Origin: an uncultured Bacteroidia bacterium
Lineage (GTDB): Bacteria; Bacteroidota; Bacteroidia; Bacteroidales; F082
Length of the DNA stretch: 64,000 bases
NCBI GenBank assembly: GCA_902800965.1
Contig: CADCGK010000013.1
Span: 1 to 64,000 of the forward strand
Direction of reading: 5' to 3'
Each line of letters opens with the position of its first letter. Position 1 is the first letter of the stretch. A program made the translations under genes and the position numbers. Positions 1 to 9,892 of this stretch are shown here, piece after piece. The notes beneath the pieces are model-generated. The model worked only from the letters and a program-made list of their open reading frames with translations. It did not search any database and was not told where the DNA came from.

Positions 1-1
1 C

Positions 2-172
2 GGCTCCTTCCCTGTCGCTGGCGATATCGTCAAGTCTAAAACAGGCAGTTCCACCTACACCGGCAATGGCTGGCGCACTCCTTTCAACCTTGAACCTGGG
101 AAAGGCTATATCTACCAGTCGGTTTCAAACGACAACCGCACCTTCACCTTCGGATCATCTAACAATAAATAA
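2..172 (+). CDS. C-terminal fragment of a secreted/surface protein (5' end outside window)
   Basis: An open frame runs from the window edge to a TAA at 170-172 and gives 56 residues ending in SSNNK. It contains a Gly-Trp...PFNLEPGKGYIYQS stretch. The same NLE.GKGY.Y signature occurs in the next protein (FNLEAGKGYLY), so the two are probably related surface proteins lying in tandem. No sorting domain is visible at this C-terminus. Function unknown; only the end of the gene is present. Confidence 0.6.
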   Translation, partial: GSFPVAGDIVKSKTGSSTYTGNGWRTPFNLEPGKGYIYQSVSNDNRTFTFGSSNNK

Positions 173-225
173 TCCGATAATGAAAAAAAACACTAAGGAA
201 AAATAGCATTAAAAATTATATTTTA

Positions 226-234
226 TATCTTTGC
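226..234 (+). promoter_or_regulatory. Bacteroidota -7 promoter box for the T9SS protein
   Basis: TATCTTTGC matches the Bacteroidota -7 consensus TAnnTTTG. It lies about 36 bp before the ATG at 270. This rules out the in-frame TTG at 231 as a start, because that codon lies inside the promoter. Confidence 0.75.
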
Positions 235-269
235 ATTTTAAAACAATCAACAAGAACAACTTACGTACT

Positions 270-1853
270 ATGAAAAAAGTATTATTTATATTGGTTGCTT
301 TGATCGCTTTTTACGGATCAATCTTTGCTCAACATGAATCTCATTGGCCAGAAGACAATGAAAGCTTCAGTAATCTTTTCGAAGATCATGACATAATTGT
401 TGCTTACATCCAAATTGACAATCAATTCATTACTGCATCAGACAACTGGGCTGAAGTGGAGATTGCTGCATTTGTCAATAGTGATCTCAGTGGTCACACT
501 TTTATGGTTGATAACACAAACGAGGGAGACCTTTATCCGACAATAGAGTTAGAGGTGTTCTATGACAACACCAACGAGCCCGTCACTTTTAAGATGTACA
601 ACCATAGTAGTTCTCGCGAGTACGATTTATGCTCCAGCAATATTACCCTACTTACTGGAGAACCACATAATGAAATATATTTTGGTCAGGAAGGTGTTAC
701 CCTTTCCTTCAGTTCCTCCTTCACCAAAGAAATCGATCCTTGGACTGCAGAAGGCGGTTTCTATCTCATCACTTCTCCACTCAACGCTGAAGTCAGCCCT
801 GAGAATGTGCTGAACATGACCAATGACGACTACGACCTTTACTACTTTGACCAAGATAAAGACTTGGAATGGATCAACTACAAAGGTGCTGACGGCAACT
901 TTAACCTCGAGGCTGGCAAGGGCTACCTCTATGCCAACAGCACAGGTGCCGACATTACCTTTGTTGGTGCTCCTTACAATGGCAACGGCGAGGTCACATT
1001 GACCAAGACTAATAATACTTCCGCTGATTTCCAAGGCTGGAATCTCGTAGGCAATCCTTTCCAACAAACTGCTTACATCGACCGTGAAGAGTACTATGTC
1101 ATGAACCCTGCCGATGGTGCCGAAATCATAGCAGGTGAAGGCAACGAGATCGGTCCCATGCAAGGCATCTTCGTCATCGCTGCCAACAACAATGAAAAGG
1201 TGACTTTCAGCACCGAAAACCCCGGAAAGGCTAAAAGCCTGGTCATCAATGTCAACAAGGACCGTGGTCCCGTGGTTGACCGCGCTATCGTCCGCCTTGG
1301 CGAAGGTGGCTTGCTACCCAAGTTCATGCTGAACGAAAGCCACACCAAACTCTATATCCCACAGGATGACAAAGAGTACGCCGTGGTTTCTGCCGACGAT
1401 AAGACGAACGAGATACCCCTTAACTTCAAGGCTTCTGAAGAAGGCACTTACACCTTGAAGTTCAACACCGAGGACGTTGAGACCGGATACCTCCACCTCA
1501 TTGACAACCTCTTGGGTAACGATGTCGATTTGATGGCACATCCAAGTTACACTTTCGATGCACGTCTTTCCGACTATGCTTCCCGTTTCCGTCTGGTGTT
1601 TAGTGATACCTTTGCCAATTCCAACGAGAATATGATTGATGGCAGCTTCGCCATTGTCAACAACGGCAACCTCATCATCAACGGTATCGAAGGCAAAGCC
1701 ACCCTCGAGATGATCGATATCACTGGACGTATCATCAGTGCTGAAATCATCAACGGCAGCTACAATAAAGCCATCAAGGTTAAAGCTGGCGTCTATACGC
1801 TTCGACTCATCCAAGGTGAGAACATCAAAACTCAAAAGATTGTGGTCGAGTAA
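270..1853 (+). CDS. T9SS type A sorting domain-containing secreted protein
   Basis: 527 residues from the ATG at 270, chosen because it begins a clear signal peptide (MKKVLFILVALIAFYGSIFA, cleavage after the A of FAQ) and sits downstream of a promoter box. The last ~75 residues (LIINGIEGKATLEMIDITGR through a YTLRLIQ strand to KIVVE) form a typical T9SS C-terminal sorting domain, so the protein should cross the outer membrane through the type IX system and be anchored or released. The middle has repeats of the type seen in Bacteroidota surface proteins (GWNLVGNPF, FNLEAGKGYLY). The ligand or activity cannot be told from sequence. It resembles the fragment just upstream, suggesting a tandem family. 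Confidence 0.85.
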   Translation: MKKVLFILVALIAFYGSIFAQHESHWPEDNESFSNLFEDHDIIVAYIQIDNQFITASDNWAEVEIAAFVNSDLSGHTFMVDNTNEGDLYPTIELEVFYDNTNEPVTFKMYNHSSSREYDLCSSNITLLTGEPHNEIYFGQEGVTLSFSSSFTKEIDPWTAEGGFYLITSPLNAEVSPENVLNMTNDDYDLYYFDQDKDLEWINYKGADGNFNLEAGKGYLYANSTGADITFVGAPYNGNGEVTLTKTNNTSADFQGWNLVGNPFQQTAYIDREEYYVMNPADGAEIIAGEGNEIGPMQGIFVIAANNNEKVTFSTENPGKAKSLVINVNKDRGPVVDRAIVRLGEGGLLPKFMLNESHTKLYIPQDDKEYAVVSADDKTNEIPLNFKASEEGTYTLKFNTEDVETGYLHLIDNLLGNDVDLMAHPSYTFDARLSDYASRFRLVFSDTFANSNENMIDGSFAIVNNGNLIINGIEGKATLEMIDITGRIISAEIINGSYNKAIKVKAGVYTLRLIQGENIKTQKIVVE

Positions 1854-1870
1854 AGTTTCGACACGGCAAC

Positions 1871-1901
1871 AAAAAAAGCGGTCAATCGACCGCTTTTTTT
1901 T
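1871..1901. terminator. Bidirectional intrinsic terminator between the T9SS protein and infB
   Basis: A perfect hairpin, GCGGTC-AATC-GACCGC (1878-1893), is flanked by seven A on the left and a T run on the right, so it can end transcription from both convergent genes. Confidence 0.9.
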
Positions 1902-1923
1902 GTTTCAGGAAATCGCCCGGAGC

Positions 1924-4776
1924 TTAGAGCTTACGGGCGATTTCTTTTTCGGTATAACCTTCGATGATATCACCGACCTTGATGTCGTTGAAGTTCTCGA
2001 TGTTCAGACCGCAATCCATACCTGCAGCGACTTCCTTGACATCATCCTTGTAACGTTTCAGGGAGCCCAGCGTACCAGTGTAGATCACGATGCCGTCACG
2101 GATGATACGGATCTTCGTGTTACGGGTGATCTTTCCGTCGAGGACCATACAGCCGGCGATAGTGCCAACCTTACTGATCTTGAAGGTCTCACGGATCTCG
2201 AGGTTACAAGTGACCACCTCCTCAATCTCAGGAGCCAGCATGCCTTCGATAGCGGCCTTGATCTCTTCGATGGCGGTGTAGATGATGGAGTAAAGACGGA
2301 TATCTATCTTCTCCTGTTCAGCCAGTTTACGGGCCTGCATCGTAGGACGCACATTGAAGCCCACTATGACGGCGTTGGAGGCAGAAGCCAACATGATATC
2401 CGACTCGCTGATGGCACCCACGGACTTGTGGATGACATTGACCTGCACCTCTTCGGTGGAGAGCTTGAGCAAGGAGTCAGACAAAGCTTCCACAGAACCA
2501 TCCACGTCAGCCTTGACGATAATGTTCAGCTCCTTGAAGTCGCCGATGGCGATACGACGGCCGATCTCATCGAGAGTGATGTGTGGGCTGGTACGGCGTG
2601 TCTGCTCACGTTGCAGCTGCTCACGGCGGTTAGCGATGTCCTTCACCTCACGTTCGTCAGTCATCACGTTGAAGGTGTCACCTGGCTGTGGAGCACCGTT
2701 AAGGCCCAACAGCAGGACAGGTGTGGAAGGACCAGCTTCAGTGATTTTCTGGTTATGGTCGTTGAACATGGCCTTTACCTTACCATAGGTAGTACCTGCC
2801 AGCACCATGTCGCCGATGCGCAAGGTGCCGCTTTGCACTAAGATCTTTGCCACATAACCACGTCCTTTGTCGAGAGCCGACTCGATGACGGTACCCTTGG
2901 CAAGTTTGTGCGGGTTGGCTTTAAGATCAAGGAACTCGGCTTCCAACAGCACCTTCTCCAGCAGTTCTTCCACATGGAGACCTGTCTTGGCAGCGATTTC
3001 CTGTTCCTGATACTTACCGCCCCAGCTTTCGACCAAAATGTTCATTTTAGACAGCTGTTCACGAATTTTGTCAGGATTGGCGGTAGGCTTGTCGATTTTA
3101 TTCAATGCAAACACGATGGGAACGCCAGCGGCCTGAGCGTGGTTTATAGCTTCGACGGTCTGAGGCATCACGTTGTCATCGGTAGCGATGACGATGATGG
3201 CGACATCCGTCATCTTGGCACCACGGGCACGCATGGCGGTGAACGCCTCGTGACCAGGAGTATCGAGGAAGGTGATTTTTTTGCCACTAGCGGTGGTCAC
3301 CTCATAAGCACCGATGTGCTGGGTAATACCGCCAGCTTCGCCAGCCACCACATTGGTGTTACGGATATAGTCAAGGAGTTTGGTCTTACCATGGTCCACG
3401 TGACCCATGACGGTAACGACGGGAGCGCGGGGCACCATATCCTCTTCGCGGTCTGCCTCTTCGGTCTCTGCGATAGCTTCTTGTACGTCGGCGCTGACGA
3501 AGTCAACTTGATAGCCGAACTCGCTGGCCACTACCGAAAGGGCTTCAGCGTCGAGGCGTTGGTTGATAGAGACAGGCATTCCCAATCCCATGCAAGTAGC
3601 GATGACCTTGGTCACTGGCACATTCATCATCACAGCCAAGTCGTTGGCGGTAACGAACTCTGTGACCTTCAGGATGGATTGCTCCTCCTGTTGGCGCATC
3701 TGTTCCTCCATTATGCTGCCAGCGACTTGCTGGCGTTTCTCACGACGGTGTTTTGAAGTCTTGGACTTACCCATCGGAGAGAGGCGGGCCAAGGTATCCT
3801 TAATCTGCTTCGAGATCTCCTCATCGGAGAGTTCCACCTTTTCTTCATGTTTAGGTTGCGGTTTTCCCTTCTCCTTCTTAGGATTCTTCTTAGCGGGTTC
3901 TGATGGCAGGGGTTTCGCGTTTTCTGGTTTTCCGCCAATACGTTTACGTTTCTTTTTCTTGGCGTCACCACTTTCGGAAGAGGCCACGGGCTGTTGCTTG
4001 GAACGTTTGCGTTCGTCGGGAAGCTCGATTTTGTCGAGGATCTTGGGGCCTTCCAGCTTTTTGACTTCAGTCTTGATAAACTTAGGTTCAGCAGCAGCCT
4101 GCTCAGCCTTTTTAGCTTCCTCTGCTTTTTGCGCTTCGAGGGCTTTCCTTTCAGCTTCGGCTTTCTTGGCTTCTTCGGCTTGTCTTTCAGCTTTCAGGCG
4201 TTCAGCCTTCTTTTGGGCTGCTTCACGTTCAGCTTTCTCCTTGGCTTCACGTTGTTTTTCTTCTTTGGTTTTCTTGTCAGGACGGGTCTTGGCATTCAAG
4301 CTATCGAGGTCAATCTTGCCAACCACCTTGAGCGGACTTTCTTTTTCTTCCTGTTCGTTTTTCTCCTCAATAGGTTCGGCAGGGGCAACGGGCTTGGGAG
4401 TCTCTTTCTCTTTAGGCTTTTCGGTCTTCACCTCTTTGGGTTGGGTATCTTTGACTATGGTACTGGTGCGGATGAAAACTTCTTCATTATCATCTTCATC
4501 TTTGTCTTTTGCAGACGATTGCACAGTCGAATCCACGGAAACGGAGCCTCCTTTATAGGAGAGGTCACCAAGCTTTTTCGCCTCATTCTTCACTTCCCTT
4601 TCACCTTGGTATTCCTTCACAAGCAGCGCATACATCTCCGATGTGAGTTTCGTGTTGGGCGACGGATCGATTTGGAATCCCTTCTTAGTGAGGAACTCCA
4701 CGATGGTCTCCCTACCCACATTGAATTCTTTTGCCGCTTTCGACAAACGAATGTTGATATTTGATTCTTCGGACAT
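1924..4776 (-). CDS. infB: Translation initiation factor IF-2
   Basis: 950-residue GTPase that brings initiator tRNA to the 30S subunit and promotes subunit joining. Residues 1-60 form the IF2_N winged segment ([20 protein letters not shown]). About 60-330 is a very charged Lys/Glu/Ala linker typical of long Bacteroidota IF-2. The G domain has G1 GHVDHGKT (about 458-465), G3 DTPGHEAF and G4 NKID, followed by domains II-IV to the C-terminus ([12 protein letters not shown]). G1 is followed by Lys where Ser is more usual. It is the last gene of rimP-nusA-infB, 14 bp behind nusA, and ends at a strong shared terminator. Confidence 0.98.
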   Translation of the reverse strand: MSEESNINIRLSKAAKEFNVGRETIVEFLTKKGFQIDPSPNTKLTSEMYALLVKEYQGEREVKNEAKKLGDLSYKGGSVSVDSTVQSSAKDKDEDDNEEVFIRTSTIVKDTQPKEVKTEKPKEKETPKPVAPAEPIEEKNEQEEKESPLKVVGKIDLDSLNAKTRPDKKTKEEKQREAKEKAEREAAQKKAERLKAERQAEEAKKAEAERKALEAQKAEEAKKAEQAAAEPKFIKTEVKKLEGPKILDKIELPDERKRSKQQPVASSESGDAKKKKRKRIGGKPENAKPLPSEPAKKNPKKEKGKPQPKHEEKVELSDEEISKQIKDTLARLSPMGKSKTSKHRREKRQQVAGSIMEEQMRQQEEQSILKVTEFVTANDLAVMMNVPVTKVIATCMGLGMPVSINQRLDAEALSVVASEFGYQVDFVSADVQEAIAETEEADREEDMVPRAPVVTVMGHVDHGKTKLLDYIRNTNVVAGEAGGITQHIGAYEVTTASGKKITFLDTPGHEAFTAMRARGAKMTDVAIIVIATDDNVMPQTVEAINHAQAAGVPIVFALNKIDKPTANPDKIREQLSKMNILVESWGGKYQEQEIAAKTGLHVEELLEKVLLEAEFLDLKANPHKLAKGTVIESALDKGRGYVAKILVQSGTLRIGDMVLAGTTYGKVKAMFNDHNQKITEAGPSTPVLLLGLNGAPQPGDTFNVMTDEREVKDIANRREQLQREQTRRTSPHITLDEIGRRIAIGDFKELNIIVKADVDGSVEALSDSLLKLSTEEVQVNVIHKSVGAISESDIMLASASNAVIVGFNVRPTMQARKLAEQEKIDIRLYSIIYTAIEEIKAAIEGMLAPEIEEVVTCNLEIRETFKISKVGTIAGCMVLDGKITRNTKIRIIRDGIVIYTGTLGSLKRYKDDVKEVAAGMDCGLNIENFNDIKVGDIIEGYTEKEIARKL

Positions 4777-4790
4777 GTTCCCTCCTTCCT

Positions 4791-6047
4791 TTAGTTATCA
4801 TTTTCAAATTCAGCCTTGAGGATCTTGAAGACGTTGTTGACGGTCTCGATTTCAAGATCGGCACGGCGGGCCACTTCTTCAGGACTAATGGCCAGCACTT
4901 GTTTTGCGGTGTCGCAGCCGATGCCCACGAGGGCGTCGATGACCCACTGTTCGATTTCATCGGAGAACTCCTGGAGATCAACGTCTTCCTCGTCAGGAGT
5001 AATCTCGCTGTTGCGATAGACGTCGATATTGTAACCTGTAAGTTTTCCGGCGAGTTTGATGTTATAGCCGCCCTTACCGATGGCGAGGCTCACCTGGTCG
5101 TTATCCATATACACATTGGCGAGCATGTTCTCATTGTCAAGAACGATACTAGTGATCTTGGCAGGGCTGAGGGCTCTGGTGATGAAGAGCGTCGGGTTGG
5201 TTGTCCAGTTGATGACGTCGATGTTCTCGTTACGGAGTTCGCGGACGATGCCGTGAATACGAGAGCCCTTCATGCCGACACAGGCGCCGACGGGGTCGAT
5301 ACGGTCGTCGTAGGACTCCACGGCGATCTTGGCACGCTGGCCAGGTTCGCGGACGATCTTCTTAATGGTGATCAGGCCGTCATAGACCTCGGGGACCTCG
5401 GCCTCGAAGAGACGCTGGAGGAAGACCTCGGAGGTACGCGAGAGGGTGATAACCGGTGAGCCGTTGACGTTTTCAACGCTCTTCACAATGGCGCGGACGC
5501 TTTCACCTTTCTTATAAATATCGGACGGGATCTGCTCGCTGCGGGGCAGGATGAGCTCGATGTTCTCGTCGTCGATAGCCACGATCTCACGCTTCCAAAC
5601 ATGGTTGACCTCTGCGTTGATGATCTCACCCACTTTGTCTTTGTACTTCTGGAAGATGTTCTCCTTTTGGTACTCGCTGATTTTGGTCTGAAGGTTCTGG
5701 CGCAGGGCGAGGATGTCGCGGCGGCCAAAGCTTTCGATTTTCAGGATCTCGGAGACGTCATCGCCCACCTCGAAGTCGGGTTCGATACGGATGGCGTCAG
5801 AGAGTTTGATCTGACGGAGCGGATCTTCGAGTTCGTCATCATCAACCACAGTGCGGTTGTGATAGATCTCAAAGTCACCCTTGTCAACGTTAACAATGAT
5901 ATCGATGAAGTCCTCGGTATCGGTGTCGAACTTCTTGTTCAGCATGCCTCTGAAGACATCCTCGATGATACGCATCATGGCCTCACGGTCGATGTTTTTG
6001 AATTCTTTGAATTCTGAGAAGGTTTCTACTAACTTATAGTTTTCCAT
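4791..6047 (-). CDS. nusA: Transcription termination/antitermination factor NusA
   Basis: 418 residues. It binds RNA polymerase and nascent RNA and modulates pausing and termination. The N-terminal domain ([26 protein letters not shown]) is followed by an S1 domain and two KH modules (PGQRAKIAV...[12 protein letters not shown]...; [16 protein letters not shown] motif as [18 protein letters not shown]). A short helix-hairpin-like C-terminal region ([23 protein letters not shown]) replaces the long acidic repeats of enterobacterial NusA, as usual in this phylum. It lies between rimP and infB, the conserved order. Confidence 0.97.
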   Translation of the reverse strand: MENYKLVETFSEFKEFKNIDREAMMRIIEDVFRGMLNKKFDTDTEDFIDIIVNVDKGDFEIYHNRTVVDDDELEDPLRQIKLSDAIRIEPDFEVGDDVSEILKIESFGRRDILALRQNLQTKISEYQKENIFQKYKDKVGEIINAEVNHVWKREIVAIDDENIELILPRSEQIPSDIYKKGESVRAIVKSVENVNGSPVITLSRTSEVFLQRLFEAEVPEVYDGLITIKKIVREPGQRAKIAVESYDDRIDPVGACVGMKGSRIHGIVRELRNENIDVINWTTNPTLFITRALSPAKITSIVLDNENMLANVYMDNDQVSLAIGKGGYNIKLAGKLTGYNIDVYRNSEITPDEEDVDLQEFSDEIEQWVIDALVGIGCDTAKQVLAISPEEVARRADLEIETVNNVFKILKAEFENDN

Positions 6048-6080
6048 TATATATGATTTAAATATTTAATATTCAAAGAT

Positions 6081-6536
6081 TTAAAAGACTATAGCAGGTT
6101 TCAGTTCAGTTGTTTTACGAGCTAGGATAAGGTTGGGGTGCTCTTCAACGGTTTTTTTCTTAGAGGTCTTCTTAGGGGCTGGGGCAATCTCAACATTATC
6201 CTCATTGTAGCTCACCAGTTTGCCTTGAAACTTACCTTGTTCCTTGGTTTTCACTTCGACATCCTGTCCGACATATTTATCAAGTTGACGGTCGAGTTTA
6301 AGGGCACCGCTCAAGCCCCACGAGAACACGCTCAATTCGAAGTCTTCCGTATCACGATCCATTTTGCTTTCAACGTAACGGCTAATGGTCACGCACTGGT
6401 CGATGTTGACGGCTGAATCAGCATCGACATATACTTCGATGACGTTGGCAGGTTTCACTTTGACCTCCACCAGGAACATATCAGTATCCTGAATGGCTTC
6501 TTCTACTAGGTTCGCTATCAATTCTTTATTTATCAT
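6081..6536 (-). CDS. rimP: Ribosome maturation factor RimP
   Basis: 151 residues, normal family length. Needed for 30S subunit maturation. N-terminal alpha/beta domain (MINKELIANLVEEAIQDTDMFLVEVKV...VDADSAVNIDQCVTISRYVE) and the FSWGLSGALKLDRQ...GQDVEVKTKEQGKFQGKLVSYNEDNVEI stretch that continues into the C-terminal SH3-like domain. First gene of the rimP-nusA-infB unit. No clear -7 box is seen directly upstream; transcription may start elsewhere or come from a weak promoter. Confidence 0.95.
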   Translation of the reverse strand: MINKELIANLVEEAIQDTDMFLVEVKVKPANVIEVYVDADSAVNIDQCVTISRYVESKMDRDTEDFELSVFSWGLSGALKLDRQLDKYVGQDVEVKTKEQGKFQGKLVSYNEDNVEIAPAPKKTSKKKTVEEHPNLILARKTTELKPAIVF

Positions 6537-6581
6537 AATCTATTGTTTTTTTGGATTGCCGCGTCTTTTTCGTTAACCAAT

Positions 6582-6612
6582 AAAAAAACCTGTTACATTC
6601 GTAGCAGGTTTT
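6582..6612 (-). terminator. Intrinsic terminator of tRNA-Gln
   Basis: AACCTGTTAC (6587-6596) pairs with GTAGCAGGTT (6601-6610) around a 4-nt loop with one G-U pair. On the minus strand the hairpin is followed by a T run, 20 bp behind the tRNA 3' end. Confidence 0.85.
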
Positions 6613-6630
6613 CTAATCTTCCACACTAAG

Positions 6631-6701
6631 TTGTCGAGCAAGGATTCGAACCTTGACAGGCAGAACCAAAATCTGCAGTGCTGCCATTACACCACTCGAC
6701 A
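6631..6701 (-). tRNA. tRNA-Gln (anticodon UUG)
   Basis: Cloverleaf on the minus strand: 7-bp acceptor stem TGTCGAG/CTCGACA, D arm with GTGTAATGGCAGC, anticodon stem GCAGA/TCTGC with loop TTTTGGT (anticodon TTG), and T arm with GGTTCGAATCC. Length 71 nt with discriminator A; CCA is not encoded. It has its own promoter and terminator. Confidence 0.97.
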
Positions 6702-6724
6702 CCTTCATTCATCTGAATGCGGTT

Positions 6725-6733
6725 GCAAAAGTA
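6725..6733 (-). promoter_or_regulatory. tRNA-Gln promoter (-7 box, with -33 at 6753-6755)
   Basis: The minus strand reads TACTTTTGC, a TAnnTTTG -7 element, with a TTG -33 element 19 bp further upstream. This is the textbook Bacteroidota spacing and the clearest two-part promoter in the window. Confidence 0.8.
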
Positions 6734-6775
6734 AGGCTTTTTTCGTTAACTGCAAGTTTTTTTTGATATTTTTTG

Positions 6776-6784
6776 TATTTTTGC
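6776..6784 (+). promoter_or_regulatory. -7 box for the DUF2723 gene
   Basis: TATTTTTGC, a TAnnTTTG match, 20 bp before the ATG at 6804 and divergent from the tRNA promoter. Confidence 0.7.
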
Positions 6785-6803
6785 ATTCTCAACTTAAGAA
6801 GAC

Positions 6804-9800
6804 ATGACTTTTAAGAAGCTGAACAACCTTATTGGATGGATCGTTGGCATCCTTGCCACCATCATTTATTTCATCACCATGGAGCCCACTGTAAGTTGGT
6901 GGGACTGTGGAGAATACATTTCCACCTCATTTAAATTGCAAGTAGGTCACCCGCCTGGGGCACCTTTATTTCAGCTGATTGCCCGTTTCTTCACCTTGTT
7001 TGCCGGTGGCGACGTGACTAAAGTTGCCATGATGGTCAACAGCATGTCTGCCATCTGCAGTGGTTTGACAATCACCTTCCTTTTCTGGAGCATCACGATG
7101 ATTGCCCGCAAGATATGGATGAAAGAGGGAGAAGAGTCTCCGACACGCAATAAGGTTGGTGTGTTGGTCGCAGCTGCCATTGGCGCTTTGGCCTACACTT
7201 TCACCGAGTCGTTCTGGTTCAACGCTGTTGAAGGCGAGGTCTATGCCATGTCGTCATTCTTCACTGCTGTGACTTTCTGGGCCATCCTGAAATGGGAACG
7301 TGTCGCTGACGAGCCTGGAAGCAGCCGTTGGATCATCTTGATCGCTTTCCTCATCGGCCTCTCCATCGGTGTACACCTGCTCAACCTGCTATGTATTCCT
7401 GCCTTCGTTTATGTGGTTTATTTCAAAAAGTGGAAGAAGACCACGTTTTGGGGATTTGTGCTGGCTGGCGTGGTGTCGGTAGTGCTGCTGTGGCTCATCA
7501 ACTCTTTCCTCATCCCACAGATTGTGAATCTGGCAGGCAAGATGGAGCTCTTCTTTGTCAACAGCCTAGGTGCGCCGTTCAACCTCGGAACCATCATCTA
7601 TTTCGCCATCCTGATCGGCCTCATTGTCTGGGGATTGCTTTACACCACCAAACGTAAGAAGGTGATTGGCAATATCGCTGTATTGTCGTTCATGTTTATC
7701 CTGATCGGCTATTCTTCGTTCTTCATGCTGGTCATCAGAGCCAACACCAATACACCTATTAATGAAAACGAGCCCAAGGATGCCCTTTCGATGCTTTCAT
7801 ATTTGAACCGTGAACAGTATGGTTCATGGCCATTGCTCTACGGCCCTTACTATAACGCTCCCATCTCTGATGCCTCTGACGGCAAACCCATCTACGTGAA
7901 GGACAAGAAAGCCGGACGTTATGTAATCACTGATGACAAGCGCAATACACAGCCCGAATATCCTTCCGAGATGAAGACCCTCTTCCCTCGCATGTGGAGC
8001 AACCAGCCAAAGCACGTCTCACTGTACGAGAGTTACCGCAAAGACAAGCGCGGCATGGTACAAGGCGACAAAACCACTATCCGCACCATCGACGGCACCA
8101 CACAGGTAGTCAGCAAGCCGACCTTCGGCCAGAACCTGAAGTTCTTCTTCAACTACCAATGCAATTGGATGTATTGGCGATACTTCATGTGGAACTTTGT
8201 TGGCCGACAGAACGACATTGAAAGCCAAGGCGAGTTGGAGCACGGCAACTGGATCAGCGGCATCAACTTCATCGATGAAGCACGTCTCGGCGACCAGAGA
8301 AACATCCCCGACTGCTTGAAGAATCCCGGCAGGACCAAGTACTACTTCCTGCCTCTCATCCTCGGTCTCTGCGGTCTTTTCTGGTTATTGCGCAAAGACC
8401 TGAAACAAAGTTGGATCATCTTCCTGCTCTTCTTCATGACAGGTCTCGCCATCGTGATTTATCTGAATCAGACACCTTACCAGCCTCGTGAAAGAGACTA
8501 CTCCTACGCAGGCTCTTTCTATGCTTTCGCAATATGGATTGGACTCGGCGTACTGGCACTTATCGACTGGATTGAGCGCCTCACCAAGAGCAAGAACATG
8601 GTGACCATTGTGTTGGTTGGTCTTATCTGCCTCGTTGCTGTGCCATGCCTCATGGCGTCACAAGGTTGGGACGAGCACAACCGTGGTGGCAAGACCTCGG
8701 CTCACGACTGGGCCAAGAACTATCTGTCACAACTGCCGCCCAACTCCGTCATCTTTACCCGTGGCGACAACGACACCTTCCCATTGTGGTACATCCAAGA
8801 AGTGGAAGGGTTCCGCACCGATGTGCGCGTAGTCAACTACATGCTCTCTTCCGGCTATTGGTATGCACACCAAATGGGCCGCAAGGTGTATGACTCAGAG
8901 AAGTTGTCTTTGACCTTAAGCCCCAGTGAATACAACAACGGCGTCAACGAGTCGATCCGCGTCATCGAGGAAGAAAGCCTGAAAGGCCAGTATGTAGAGC
9001 TGAAGGATGTCATCAACTTCATCCACAACCCCAAAGCGGTGAAATACTACACCAATGGTTCCTCAACGCATTATCTCCCAGTACGCACCCTTAAACTCAC
9101 GGTTGACAAAGAAGCTTGCATCCGCAACGGCATTGTACCCGAAAGCATGCAGGATAAGATTGTAGATGAGATCTGCTGGGAAATCAAGGACAGTTATCTC
9201 TATAAAAACGCTTTGTTGCTCCTCGACTTCATGGCCAGCAACAACTGGGAACGTCCCGTGTACTTCACTTCGTTCAGTGACATGGCTTCGGTACTTGGCA
9301 TCCAAGAATACCTCCACATGGAAGGCCTCTCCTATCGCTTCATCCCGGTAAAAGCCGAAGACTATTACAAAGGTCTCGGAGGCGTGTACCGCGAGGGATG
9401 TTACGATTTGTTGGTCAACAAGGCACAATGGGGCAACCTGAACGAAGACGATGTAGTGCCCGACCGCGAAAGTGTCCGCAACTCTGAGTTCGCGCGCCAA
9501 AGTTACTCACGCCTGGCTCAAGCCTTGGTGAACCATCACGAGTATGACTCCGCCATCATCGTCATGGACAAATATCAGGAGTTCTTCCCCAACGAAAAAT
9601 TCCCATTTGAACTCAGGTTGTACCAATTCCCTGAACTGTACTATAGCTGTGGCGCTATGGACAAGGGAGACGAATTCATGCGCAAACTGGTGAAAAACTG
9701 CTGCGACAAGGCGGATTACTATGGCAACATGGAACAACGCTTCGTAGAATATTACTCAGACGAAATCGACGAACAAGTTAGCATCCTGAGGCAGATGCAA

Positions 9801-9890
9801 GTAACAGCACAGAGATTCAAACGCGAAGATCTATTCAATCAACTGAATGGCATTATCAACGATTACTTGAAAAAGTATTATCTGAATTAA
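6804..9890 (+). CDS. DUF2723 family membrane protein (GT-C-like glycosyltransferase)
   Basis: 1028 residues. The N-terminal ~330 residues are polytopic membrane with the DUF2723 hallmarks (EPTVSWWDCGEYI, VGHPPGAPLFQL, FWFNAVEGEVYAMS, GVHLLNLL). More membrane segments follow at about 510-620 with RERDYSYAGSFYAFAIWIGLG. A soluble C-terminal part starts near the conserved GDNDTFPLWY (about 655) and holds ...TDVRVVNYMLSSGYWY, then a helical, TPR-like end. The family is related to protein O-mannosyltransferase-like GT-C enzymes; substrate unknown. lgt follows after 2 bp, so the two are cotranscribed, both with inner-membrane roles. Confidence 0.88.
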   Translation: MTFKKLNNLIGWIVGILATIIYFITMEPTVSWWDCGEYISTSFKLQVGHPPGAPLFQLIARFFTLFAGGDVTKVAMMVNSMSAICSGLTITFLFWSITMIARKIWMKEGEESPTRNKVGVLVAAAIGALAYTFTESFWFNAVEGEVYAMSSFFTAVTFWAILKWERVADEPGSSRWIILIAFLIGLSIGVHLLNLLCIPAFVYVVYFKKWKKTTFWGFVLAGVVSVVLLWLINSFLIPQIVNLAGKMELFFVNSLGAPFNLGTIIYFAILIGLIVWGLLYTTKRKKVIGNIAVLSFMFILIGYSSFFMLVIRANTNTPINENEPKDALSMLSYLNREQYGSWPLLYGPYYNAPISDASDGKPIYVKDKKAGRYVITDDKRNTQPEYPSEMKTLFPRMWSNQPKHVSLYESYRKDKRGMVQGDKTTIRTIDGTTQVVSKPTFGQNLKFFFNYQCNWMYWRYFMWNFVGRQNDIESQGELEHGNWISGINFIDEARLGDQRNIPDCLKNPGRTKYYFLPLILGLCGLFWLLRKDLKQSWIIFLLFFMTGLAIVIYLNQTPYQPRERDYSYAGSFYAFAIWIGLGVLALIDWIERLTKSKNMVTIVLVGLICLVAVPCLMASQGWDEHNRGGKTSAHDWAKNYLSQLPPNSVIFTRGDNDTFPLWYIQEVEGFRTDVRVVNYMLSSGYWYAHQMGRKVYDSEKLSLTLSPSEYNNGVNESIRVIEEESLKGQYVELKDVINFIHNPKAVKYYTNGSSTHYLPVRTLKLTVDKEACIRNGIVPESMQDKIVDEICWEIKDSYLYKNALLLLDFMASNNWERPVYFTSFSDMASVLGIQEYLHMEGLSYRFIPVKAEDYYKGLGGVYREGCYDLLVNKAQWGNLNEDDVVPDRESVRNSEFARQSYSRLAQALVNHHEYDSAIIVMDKYQEFFPNEKFPFELRLYQFPELYYSCGAMDKGDEFMRKLVKNCCDKADYYGNMEQRFVEYYSDEIDEQVSILRQMQVTAQRFKREDLFNQLNGIINDYLKKYYLN

Positions 9891-9892
9891 CT

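Noticed and set aside
231..269. Upstream TTG start for the first T9SS protein (adds 13 residues)
   Set aside because: The codon is inside the TATCTTTGC promoter box, and the signal peptide starts at the ATG at 270.
1738..2841. Long plus-strand ORF opposite infB (and similar ones opposite nusA, cutC, murE, ftsZ, V-ATPase genes)
   Set aside because: They mirror highly expressed, motif-rich genes on the other strand, have no family motifs or start signals, and have compositions expected of antisense shadows.
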